From Pseudomonadota bacterium (GTDB lineage Bacteria; Cyanobacteriota; Vampirovibrionia; Obscuribacterales; Obscuribacteraceae), in assembly GCA_021325555.1 (NCBI GenBank), contig JAJPGY010000024.1:1-51437 (forward strand): a stretch of DNA of 51,437 nucleotides, in the 5' to 3' direction. A model generated the notes under the pieces. The model did not search any database. It saw only the letters and a program-made list of their open reading frames with translations, and had not been told where the DNA came from. Positions 25,501 through 37,500 of the stretch are shown here, piece by piece (position 1 is the first letter of the stretch; every line of letters starts with the position of its first letter). The position numbers and the translations under genes were made by a program.

Positions 25501-28500
25501 GCTCTCGCCTGGTCGAGCGCCATGACCCTTTCCGTGTCGCCGCGCGCCGACCGCCACCGCTCGAGATTTTCTGTTGCCCGCTGCAGCAGATTTTGCACGG
25601 CCGTGTCCTGCCCTGGCTGCGTGCCCCGCGCCAGATCCCGCAGCTCGCGCAGGCCCTGCCCCAGCTCCAGGTGGTAGCTCATCTGCCTCACCCACTCGCG
25701 CAGGCTCTCGGCGTTGCTGTACCGGCGTGGCGAGAACTCCTCCGTGGAGCGTTGATAGTGCGCGGGATCGACCAGCCCGGTGACCGCGCTGGCGAATCCG
25801 CGCGTCTCGCGGAGCATCTCCGGGTGGGCCTCCAGCCCGTCGCCCCAGAGGCGCTTGCTGCCCTCGTAAAGCAGCCGCTGCCTGTGAATCTCGTCGTTGA
25901 GCGCCCGCGCGCGCGCGTTGTGCTCTTCTTTGCTGGCGGCCGCCGCCGGCGTGTCGCCGGGCTCGATCGTCTGCAGCTGCCTGGCCTCGGCGCCGATGGT
26001 GGCCATGCTCCTGACGGCCTCGTAGTGACTGAGCTCGCCGGCCAGCTCGGCGGCCGCCCTTTGCTGCCCGCGACTGCCGCCGCCGAAGGCCTCCACGAGT
26101 TGCCTGTAGCGCCCGGCGTCGTTGCCTTTGAGCCTCGCAAGATAAGCGGCCGGGTCCGGGTGCGGAAGGCCGAGCAGCTCGGCGAGCGCCCCGCGCGCGG
26201 CCGCCCGCCCCTCCGGGCCGAGCGCCGCCCGCCCGTGCGCTTGAAAGTCCGACTGCACGCGGGTTCCGCCGCCACCGACGCCGTCGAGCACCGATTGCCG
26301 GATGAGCCGCTCGAAGGTGGCCGGCGCCGCCTCGGCAAGGGCGCTCTTCTTGATGAACTTGGACAGGTGGCGCAGCTCGTGGAAAAGGGTGGCCCGGGGA
26401 TCCGCGTCGTGGGGATCGAGGACGAGCCTGTGGGACCGGCTGTCGTAGCTGCCGGCTGCGTTGTCCGGCCGGCCGACGACGATCGTGCCGTGGTCGACCA
26501 GCCCTTCCGGCAGCCCCATCCTTCTGGAAAGCTCCCGTGCCTGCGAGAGCACCTCCTGGTGCAGGGCCTGTTCGGCTGCCTGCCTGTCCCGGGCGGCGGC
26601 CTCGCGCGTGGCGGCCCGCCATGCCCTGCGCTCGCGTGCTTCCGCCCTGTCCATGGCCTCGGCCAGTTCCCGGATCCGCCGGCCGCCTGCGGTAACCGTG
26701 CCGGGCTCGCGGGTTTCGCTGGCGAAACCACGGCCGGCCGCCGCCGGCCGGGCAAGCTGGTCCTGGCCGCTCAGGCGGAGCTGCTCCCCTTCCCTCCCTG
26801 GCGAGCGGCTGCCGCTTGCCGGCGCGCCCGGCGGGCCGCTCTGCCCCTCGCGCAACATGGCCGCCTCGCGGCTCAACGGCTCCTTCCTCTGGGCGGTGCG
26901 GGCCCGGTTCTCCCGCGGCAGGAGATCGTTGAGCAGAAACTTCTTGCTCTCGTGCAGGGCGTGCCTCCGGGAATGGACGGCCAGGTCTTCCAGTTGCCTC
27001 GCCCGTTCCGCGCGTCCGGTCCGCCGGAGTTGATGGGCAAGGTCGAGCATGTCCTGCGTGTAGCGCTCCAGCGCGGCTATCCTGTCGAGTGTGTCCTGGC
27101 GCCAGCTGATAAGCTCGGCTTCCCGCTGCTCGGGCCGGGCAAGCCGGTCGATGGCCGCCAGGCGCTCGGCCCGACCGCGATTGGCCATGTGTCCGCCGCG
27201 GGAATCGTCGATCGGAACCGGGGTGTCCAGCACGTTGAGCGGCGAGCCCTGCCGCTGGAAGCGGTCTAGTATGCCCCGGAACTGGTCGAGGACGTCGGCC
27301 CGCCGCCGGGCCAGGTCCGCCGGCTCTTTTCTGTCCGGGTCGCCGCCGAAGCGCGGATCGTAAGGGTCGGAGGTGATGACGTTGTTTTGCCGCAGCTCCG
27401 GCAGGCCGCTCTTGGTCCTCTGCGAAGCATCCAGCAAGAGGTACTCTCCGGTCCTTCTGTTCACGAGCGCGAAGTCACCGCCGATGGCATCTATGGAAGA
27501 GCCTGCCCGCAGCGGCACGAGCTCGAAGCCGGAAGCGCGCAGACTCCTGTTGCCCAGCCGCTGGATCGGCCTGTCCAGCTCTTGATTCATTACGTTGAAA
27601 ATGAGGTTCTGTGTGGCGTCGCCGCCGCGGATCAACTGCCCAGAGGCGCCGCCGGAAGAGAGCTGCTGCCGCCCCTGATTTACCAGGCGCTCGACGGCCG
27701 CCCGCTGCTCGGCCTGTATCTGCCTGGTAAGCCCGGTCAGCTCCTGCTCGAGACCGGCGTATTCTCTCGCATCCCGCTCGGACAGCCCGCCCCTTTCCCT
27801 GGCCGCCTCGAGCTCGTCCATGCGCCTTATCACCTCGCGCTCAGCTCGCACGAGCTGCTTCACGTCGTCTGCATGTTGCCGCTGCAGGTTGGCGAACATC
27901 CTCTCCTGCTCGGCGGTGCGGGTGGCGGCCCGCTCGAGGGCGGCGATGAGCTCTCGCCTTTCGGCAACGCGCTCGGTGAGCGGCCTTGGCTGCGGCACCG
28001 CCTGTGGTGCGGCTGTGTCCGGCGGCGGCGCGCCCGTCCGCTCCGTGCCAGGGCTGGCCGGCCGGGCGGCTTCCGGCGAGGGGCCCCTTGCCGCTGATTC
28101 CGCCGCCCGCACCCTCCCCGGCGCCGTCTCGCCGGGCTCGCTCGTCTGGTAGGCCAGCCCGTGCGCTTCCTTCTCGATCCGGCGGCCCAGATATTCCGAA
28201 ACCAGGGCTTCGTGCCGGGCGTTGACCTCATTCAACCGCTGCCGCAAGATGCCCGGATGCTCCGCGGTGCCGTCGCCGGCAAGCAGGCGCCGGGCCGCGG
28301 CCCGGTCGTAACCGACGGCGGCCGGGTCCGCGCCCTCTCTGACCGCTTCCCAGGCCAGGTACTGCTCGGCCAGCGCGTCCGGCATTGCCTGCCCGAAAAG
28401 CCTCTCCTCCAGCACGCGCGCCCCGGTGTCGCTCAAGCGCTCGAACAGCCGGTCGACCGCCCTGCCGTCCGTGTTCGCCTCGAGGTCTAAGAGATGGCGG

Positions 28501-31500
28501 TCGATCAGGCGTGCCGTGTTGCCGAGCTCGCGAGACTCCCCGGCCACCGGATGCGAGTTCGCCACCGAGGCCGCAATCTCCCGCGCCCTCTGCTTCTGCG
28601 CTTCGGTGAGCTCCGGCCTTGCCCCGCCGGTCAGCTGGAGGACGCGATCCAGCTGATCGCGCGTCAGCCGCGAGCCGGGATGGTCCGGATCGGTGTTGGT
28701 GAGCTGCGCGTAGCGCTGCTGCACCGCGGCGGGATCCACCGTGCCGCCCGGCCGGGTAGCCTCGTTGATCGCCAGCTGAATGATCTCCCGGTCGTGCACG
28801 AAACCGTGGATGCCCTCGTGGAAGGTGGCCCTGGTCAGTCCCTGCCCGCCGCCGGCAGCCAGCAGGTCCTCCTTGGGAATGCGAATCACCCCTTCGCCGA
28901 AGATGTAACCGCCGGCAGCGTGCATGTGCTCGGCTGTGACGACCCGCAGCCGCGGCAGCCCCTGCTGCCCGGCAAACGCGTCGTACTCGGCCTGCAGCTG
29001 GCGCCGCCGCTCGCCGGCCACATCGTTGACCCACCTGTTGAGATCGGCAAACTCCCTCACCAGCTGCTGCCGGCGATCGTGCAGCTCCCTGAGCGGGTGG
29101 CCGTCCGCGCGCATGAGCTGCTCGATCTGAGCCCGCGATTGACCTTGCCCGGACAATCTGGCCAGCTCGGCGTCGTAGCGGACCTGCTGCTCCCTTATCG
29201 CCTGCCTGAGCTGCCCGACCCGCTCGTGAGCCTGCTGCGGCGTGTAGGCGGGCAAACCCTGCGGGCGGGGGACCTGCGTGTCCTGCCAGCGCTCTCTCAT
29301 ACCGGCCATGCGCCGGCTCCAGTCCTTTGCTGCCTCCCTGTTCATGCTGGGGACGCGGCCGTTCAACTCGGCCAGCTCGGCGGCGCTCGGCACCTCGGCC
29401 CGTGGGCGGTAGACGCGGTCGGAAGGCACGCTCTCGGCCTGGACGAGATCCCGGCTCAGGCTGTCCACCACCCTGGCGGCCGTTGCCGGCTGGCGGGCGG
29501 TCTCACGCTGCTGGGCGGGCGGCGCCGGCGGCGTGCGGGCCCATTCCAGGGTCTCGATCTGATCCATGAGGTTGTTGAGGGCGGTCAGCCCGGATGTTCC
29601 CTCATGCCTGCGCCCGGTCCGGCTCTCGTACTCGAGCACCTGCGCGTGATCGCGCGCCAGCTCGCTGGCGATTTGCACGAGCTCGCCATAGGAGCGCTCG
29701 CCGCCAGTGTGCGGGTCGACATAGATGTGCTGCTCCATGCGCCCGGCGGCGTTGGCGCCGCGCAGCCCGCCGCGCTCGCCGGACTTCCCCGCCGCCCACT
29801 GCAGGGCGTCCGGCCACCTCTGCGTCAGGGCCTGGGCGAACTCCTGGGGGGTCATGCGGGAGGCGATCTCGCCTACCGCCTTCTGGAACTCCAGCGGCGA
29901 TCTCCTCATTCCCTCGAGGAAAGGCTGCCGGTCCGCTTCCGGGAGGTGAGAGGCCAGCTCGGGGAACCTCTCCCGCACCAGGAAGTCGCTTATCGATGTG
30001 ACACGCACATCGAGCGGCGTCAGGTCGCGGGCCGTCCGGGCGGCGTTGGCCTCATCGACGGCCTTGCGCACCCGCTCCATGCGCGCGCTTATCTCCTGCG
30101 GGCTGCGCCCGTTGACCAGGATCTCCAGCGGCTTGCCGGCGACCTCGATCGGGGTAGCCCGGGCACCGGTCATGAACCAGTTGAAGTTCCGCGGCGAGTT
30201 CGTGTCCGTGCCGACGTTGAGCTGATCGGGCGTGGCGCCGATGCGGATGGTGATCTCGCTTTCGTGCCAGTTCGTCGGCCCGGCATTCTGGCTTACCTGG
30301 GCGCCCTTCTGCGTGTCCCCGCGAAGCTCCCCCGTCTCCAGGATGCCTCTCAGGCCCTCTATGGAATCCCTGCCCCGGTACATGCCCACGTCGTGATAGA
30401 CGTCGCCGCTCGGGGTTCCAGCCGGCGAGCCGGTCTTGCTGATGCTGCCCGGCCGGTAATAGTCGAGGTCCAGCTGCTCGGCCTGCCGCCTGGTGCTTCC
30501 GGCCGCCGCCGGCTCTGCCGGCCGCCGCGCCTCGGCCGGGTGTGGGCCCGGCTTGTCGTGCGGTCCGTCGGCGCGCGGTCTGGCGGTGGTGTCACGATTT
30601 GCAGTTGCGGCGCTGGTATCGCCGGTGGTTGCCCGTCGCCGCGCCGTTTCGCGCTCCGCTGCCGCCGGGTGCTGGCCGCCTGCGGTCAGCTCGCGCGGCC
30701 TGAAACTGAAGACCTGATATTGATGTATGTGGCTGGCCGATCCGATCGCCATATTAAAGGTAGTGCTGGCCAGCTGGCTTCCGTCAATGGCGCCGTGGAA
30801 GGTTATCTGCGTGGCGGTTTCGCCGCCGGCGCCGCTGCCCACCGCCTGCAGAACCCCGAAGGCGTACCTGGCCGCCCCGCCGCGGTGCTCGATGCCGGCC
30901 AGGTGACCGCCGGCGTGCATGGCCCGCCCGAAGCCGCTCATGGCCGCGCCGCCAAAGGCACCTTCGCCGGCCGCCCGGAAGGATTCTCGCCCGGCCTCCA
31001 GTACCCCCTCCATGCTCAGCCCTTCCTGGGACATGGCCCGGGTGAGCAGCCCGTCGGTGAAGGTGCCCATGAAGGCTGCGGTGCCGCCGATTCCGGCGTT
31101 GGCCCCCGCGTGCAGAAATTCTTGCTGGGCCATCCGCAGGTAGGTGCTGGTCTCGCTGGCGATTGCTTGAGTGAGCCGCTGGCTCATTGATGCGGTAAGG
31201 GCCCGGGCCATCTGCTCGCCTTCCCGGCTGGCCAGGTTGACGCCCTCCTTCTGCAGCACGCGGGCGGCCGTGCGGGCCAGCTCCCGCTCCGAGAGCCCGG
31301 CAACCTGAGTGGCGCCTTGCCTGGTGGTGGCACGGGCGCAATTGGCCAGCGCGCTGCCGACCATGGATCTCATCTCCGACTCGAGCAGCGCCTGCCCTTC
31401 GCTGGAGAGCGCCCTTCCCGCCGCGTTGCCGGCCAGCGTCTTGAATTCGGCCGCCACCGCATTCGATGCCGCCCCGGCCGCCCGCCCGCCTACCCCCATG

Positions 31501-34500
31501 AGCGCGCCGAGCTGACCGGGGTTGACCATGGCGAAGCCGCCCTCGACCATGCCGCTGGCCATGCGGCGGCTGACGTTCCTGGCCGTCATCTCGAAGTCGG
31601 CGCCGCTTATGAGCATGTGCGTGCCGACCTTGATGGCGGCGCCAGCCGCCATGCCGTAGAGGATCGGGTAGAGAGAAGCGCCGCCGGTGAAGGGCGCTGC
31701 CGCAAGCGCCGTGGCTGTTACCGCCGTGTTGACGATCGAGTCGGCGAACTGCTCTTTGGCCTCCCGGAAGTTGACCAGGCTTTCCCGGAAGCTCTGCTCG
31801 AGCCTGTCAATCACCCGGTCGTCGACCCGCTGTCCGCGGCCGCTGGCGGCGGCGATCTCCCGGTGTATGTCGGCCAGGTTCTGGTGCATGTCGGTGAGCG
31901 AGCCGCCGTAGTGCGTGTAGCGCATGAGCGATGAGCTCCAGCCGTCGCTTGCGTGCGCCTGATCCTGGGCGATGGCGAAGCGGGTGCCGGCTTGCAGGTG
32001 CTCGGTGCGCAGCAGGTATTCCATCTGCGGCCGCTCGGAGGCGTCGGCGCTTTCAATGAGATCGCGCTTGACGTCCCGCATCCCGTATTTGCGGCCGTAC
32101 TCGCCGACCATGAGCCGCCGTTGCTCCAGGCTCATGGCCGACAGGGTCTGTCGCACCTGCTCCGCGGTGGCGCCGCCGCCCAGGACAAACAGCCGCACCT
32201 GGTCGGCCGCCGTTGCCGGACCGCGGCGCAGATCCCCTGTAAGCGCCTCCAGCTTCTCCCTGGTTCCCCGGTCGAGCCTGTCCACGGCGGCCCTGTCTGC
32301 CGCGCTTGACGGGCCGCGCTGCGCGAGGATCCGGGCAACCGCCTCTCTTTGATCGGCGGGCAGCGACGAGATAAGCTCCCGCTGGCGGCCGGCAAGCTCG
32401 GCCCCCTGCCGGAGGATGTTTTCGACGACCTTTCTGTCCTCGCCGTTGCGCGAGCTCAAAAGCGCCTCCCGTTCCCGCTGGCTTTCGTTGATCGCTCTCA
32501 GGTGCTCGGGGCTCATGTTGAGGAGAACGCGGTTGAGCTCCTGCCTGCTGAGCGCGCCGGCACGGGCCAGCTGCTCGCCGGTGAGCCGTCCTTGCTCGAC
32601 GAGCGGCCTCACCAGGTTTTCGTAAGCCATCCCCGGCGCGGCCGCGCGCACGGCGGTCTGGAACCGGCGCGCGTACTCGCGGTCGTTTTGCAGTCGATCC
32701 TTGAGTGCGGGGTCTTCCTGCAGCGCTCGCGATACCTCGCTTATGACCGCGCTTCGCCTGTGCCCGGCCTGTCCGTCGTAGGATAATATGTTGAGCCGGT
32801 CGACGACATCAAGCCTGGACGGGTCATTCGTCCGGCTGCTTTCCACCTGGTTGAGTATGTTCATGGCCGTCTCGCGCGCACGGGTGCCCCTGCCGAATAC
32901 GGACTCCACCTTTTGTTTGAGCTCGTTGCGGAAGCGCTCGTCCGTCCGGTAGCGCTGTCGCTCGTCAGGGGTCATTTTCGTCAGCGCCTCGAGGCCGGCT
33001 CGGCGGTCGCTTCCCGCATCGTCGAGGGCCGAGACGATGTTCCGCCGGGCGCCATCCCTTACCGCCTGGTAGGTTTCGCTCCTGTAGAAGCGGAGCGCCT
33101 CCAGATCTCTTCGCGCATCACCGTCGCCGCCGGCGGCCCTGGCCTCGAGAGCCCTCTGCGCCTCGAGGCGTCCGAACATGTCGACCCGCCTGCCTGCGTT
33201 CATCGGGTCCGTGCCCAGCCTGTTGCTCACCTGCCGGCCGTGCAGGTATTGATCGAGCTGCCCGTCCGTCATCCTGGCGAAGTGATTCTGGGTCCGCAAC
33301 TGCTCCCTGGTGGTCATGCCGTCGAGCCTGCCCTTGAGCTCCAGCTTGGCATCGACGAGCTGGCGCACGGCCGCGTACTTGTCATCGCCCAGGTAAGGCC
33401 GCAGCTCGCGCTCCATGCGCTGCCTGTACTCCGGGTCGTCGACCAGCGCTTGCCACTGGCGCTGGTTCATGTTCTGGACCGTGCCCATGATCTCTTGCAG
33501 GCTGTCCGCGTAGATGCTGCCGCCGTGCCTGCCCACATCTCTGGCCAGCCCGCCGCCCTCGACGCGCACCTGGTCGCGCAGCTGGGCGACGCGCAGGTCG
33601 TGCGCCCACGAGTAAGCGTTGTCGATGGCGTGCGTGAGGTTGCCGTACATGGCCAGCGCCTCGCGGTCCTCTTTCGTGCGCACCTCGTTTGGGTGCTGCG
33701 ACAGGAATTCGCCGCGGAAGAACATCGCCCTCCTCTGTTCGGGCATTTCGCGCAGCACCTTGTCGATTGTCTTTTCGTCGTTGCTCAACCAGCCTGTGGA
33801 GTCGCGCAGCCGCTGCGCCTCCGTAATCTGGCCGAAGCGGGTGCTCTCCATGACGTGCAGCGCGTCGCGCGCGCCGTACCAGTGGCCGAACCTTCCCCAT
33901 ACCCTGTCCATGGCTTGATTCCAGCCGCCCTGGGCGTCGACGAAGGCATTGCGGGCGGCAGGCGACGCCAGGCCGGCGGCCTCCTCGAAGTGACCGACGT
34001 TGCCCCCGTTGGCCGCTGTGACCATGAGGTTGGCCATCTGCTGGTCCGTCACCCGCTCCTTGCCCTGCAGGTAGACATCGATGGATTGCCTGGTGAAGGA
34101 GTTCGTGTCCGTGAATCGAGCGTGCAGATCCGCTGCCAGATCGCTTCCGAAGGTATTGCGATATTCTGCCTGCAACTGGGCGATCTGCTGGCTGTTCAGC
34201 TGGGACAGAGCGGTTCTGATCGCCTGCTCGCACTGCTCCTTGCTGCGCTCTCCACGCCATGAGTCGTGGTCGATCAAGGCGGTGTGGATTCGTCCGGCGA
34301 AATCCGGTCTCACCCCGTGGAAGTTCGCGTCGTCGGCCCGCCGCAGGTGGTTGAGCGCCTTGTCTATGATGTCGTCGTTCTTGATCCGGTTCCTTATTAC
34401 CTGCTCCATGTTCTCCCGGCTGCCGTCGGCTTGCCACTGGCGGTTGAACATCTCCCGTATTATCTGGTTTTCGGCCGCGCTTCTCTGACCCATCTCCCGC

Positions 34501-37500
34501 TCCACGACGCGGGACCGATCGTGACGGCTGTCGCCGAAGAGATTCCACTCCATGCTGCGCACCATGTTGCGGGCAGCCTGCTCCAGATCCTGGCGGCGCT
34601 GGTTGTCCCCCTGGCGGCGGCTGCCGTCGAGACGAACAATCGTCTGGTTGCCCCAGGTGTCGATTCTCTGCAATGCCCCGTCGGCATGCAGGATAGCCAC
34701 GCCCCTGAAAGTTTGCCGGCCGTCGGCGCTCCGGTAATTGATACCGTCTGTGGTTCTCATCCACGGTCCGTCGCCGCTGCGGAACCCGAGCAGCTGATTG
34801 TCCACCCGGATATCCTTCCCGTCGACCGTGCGGGTGACGGTGCCGTACTCATAGCGCATGCGGCTGCCGGAGCGATCGATGGTCTCCGTGATCCTGGCCG
34901 CGCTCGTGTCATGGCCGTCGTAGACCCTGAGGGTGCCGTTTTCCCTGACCACGGCAGTTCCGTCGTTGCGATAGAACGTCTCCACGCCGGTGGCGGGATT
35001 GGTCTGTTTGCGGGTGCCGTCTTGCAGAACGTCGATGCGTGCCGTGAAGTGGCGCTCGCCGGCTGTCCAGTTTACGTTGTCCCGGGTCGTGTATCGCAGG
35101 CCGTTCACCGTGTAGCTGTTGACCCTCCCGCTTTGCTCGTCGTAGCCGTATTCAAACGTGCCGGCGCGGCCCTCCACCCTGGTCACCCGCCCGCGCTCAT
35201 CGGTAAAGACGTGCGTGCCGTCGGGCTGGATTCTCTCTGTTTGCCTGGTGTCACGATGTTCGATCAAGGCTCCGTCTCTACGCTCGACGACCTGGCCGTT
35301 CTCGCCGCGAATGAAGGAGCCGTCACCCCGATATACTTTCTCGCCCCGGCTGTCCGCCGAGATCTCGTGGACGTTGCCGTTTTCATCCGGCGCGAATCTC
35401 ACGCCGCCGGCGGCCGTGGTGCGGATCTGCCCGGAAGGGAACGTCACCCGCTCCAGCTGCCCGGTTTCGCTGTTGTAGCCGAACCGGTACGTCTCGCCCC
35501 TGGCGTTGCGGATGGCGGTCACCTGTCCTGCTTCGTTCTTGGTGACCTCGGAGCCGTTGGCGTTGCGGCGCTCGTAAGTGACAGCACCGCTGCGCGTGTT
35601 CTGGTGCCTCTCCCAGCCGTCGGGGCTTCTGGTGATCTCGAGGTTGCCCGTGCTCATCCGCACGGTTCCATCAGGATCGACGGAACGGCTGCCGCGCCAG
35701 GTCTCGGTGGTGCCGTCCTTGACCCAGACGTCGCCGTTCAACCTGCTCCAGCGGGCGCCGTCCGGCGTTGCCATGCTCACCAGGTTGTTCTGAGCGTCAT
35801 ACTCGAACTGCGTCAGCCCGCCGAACTTGTCCTGTATCCGGGCGACCAGCCCTCTGTCGTTGCGGGTGACCGTGGAGCCGTCCAGCCTGAAGGTGATCGA
35901 TTCCCGGTTGCCTTCAGGGCCTCTCAATGTGAGGTCGCCGTTTCTATCCAGCGACCAGGAGCCGCGCATGGTGTCGCCTGACTGCGCGTCCCTCCACAAG
36001 CCGGCGTCGAGCCTCTCCCAGACACGGCCGTTCGGCAGCTTGACCCTGGTCGGCTCGTCGCCAGGGCCCCTGTCCCTGGGCTCGAACTCGGTCACGCGGC
36101 CGGCCGCGTCCCTTGTCGCGATCACGGCGCCGCGGGAATTCGCCAGCACCTGCGATCCGTCCGGCCTTTCCGTCAACCTGCCGTGCCGGTCACTGTATGT
36201 GGTGCTGTTGTCGGCGTTTCTGGTTATCTCCCTGCTCGCCTCTGCCGCGAACCTGTAGGAGCCGTTTCTCTCTATCTGCGGTTGCCCGCTTCTAGTCTCG
36301 CCCGCCTGGTTCCTGAAGGTCAGCCCCCCGTCCTGCGAGGTCCACGTGTTGCCGTTGGACTCCGCCACGGCAATCACATTGCCCCGGGCGTCGCGATCGA
36401 AGCGGCGCCGTTGCCCGTGCGGCAGATCTACCCTGGTGATGTTGCCCCTGGCGTCCAGGTGCGCGACCGAGCCATCCGCGTTCCTCTCGGTTCTGCCGGT
36501 GATCTCGCCGGTAGCGGCATCGCGCAGGTAAGTTGTTCTCGAGCCGTCAGCCCTCTGCACCTCACGCGGCCGTCTCTGTTCGTCAAGGGTGGTCCTGGTG
36601 CCGTTTGCCTCCCGCACCACCGTATCTGAATAGCCCCTCTCCGTGATCGCCCCGGTGGCTTGATCGACGGCTATGCCCGGCTTGACGGTAACGACGCCCC
36701 GGCTGTCCCGCACGTCCCAGCTGTCGCTCATCTTCCTCGCCACGCTGTTGTCGGGGTAGGTGATTCTCACCGGCGTGCGGCCGTCGTATTCGATCCTGGT
36801 CTTGTTCCAGTTGGTGTCCCATATCTCGGTCAGGTCGCCGGCCCGGTTCCTTATGGTGGCGGAGCCGTCCGGATTCATGGTTCTGTTCCAGTTGCCGCCG
36901 GCGGAACTTTCCGCGAGGACCCCGGTGCGCTTGTCGACCTCGACCGTGCCGCTCCATCTGTTGCTGGGCTCGCCCTCCTTCGCCCAGTCGTTGCCGGTCG
37001 CGTCGGACCGCGTCCACCAGCCGGCGCCGTAGTTGTATCCGGTCAGCCGGTTGTTCTCGTCCCAGCGGTATCTCATGACGTTGCCGTTGGCATGCCGCGA
37101 CTCCGTGAGATTGCCCCTGGCGTCGTAAGTGAGGCGTGAGCCGTCGAGTCTGGAGAGCGTCTCCCCGTCCCCGCTTCGCTGGCGCAGGGCACCGTCTGCG
37201 GTGACAGATAGCGGACCTTCGTCGAGCCCGGTCGTCGACAGCAGGCGCCCGCGGGCGTCGTAATTGAGCTGGGTGCCGTCCAGCCGCCTGCCTATTCCGC
37301 CTGCCACCTCTCCGGTGTGGGGGTGGACAATCTCCTTCAAGGAAGAGCCGTCGGGCAGGTAGCTGGAGATGCCGCCCATCGCCCGGGTGCCGTCCGGGTG
37401 GACCGCCAGCACCTGCCTGAGCACGGTTCTCTGCTGACCGGGTCTGTCCGGGTCGGGCTCGGTTACCCGAACATCCGAGAGGCGCTCCGGCCCTTCTTTG

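Noticed and set aside
27340..27370. DPYDPRFGGDPD in the giant protein as the Rhs core box
   Set aside because: It resembles the YDPxxGRFxxxDP box only in part, lies far from the YD repeats and sits in a different module.
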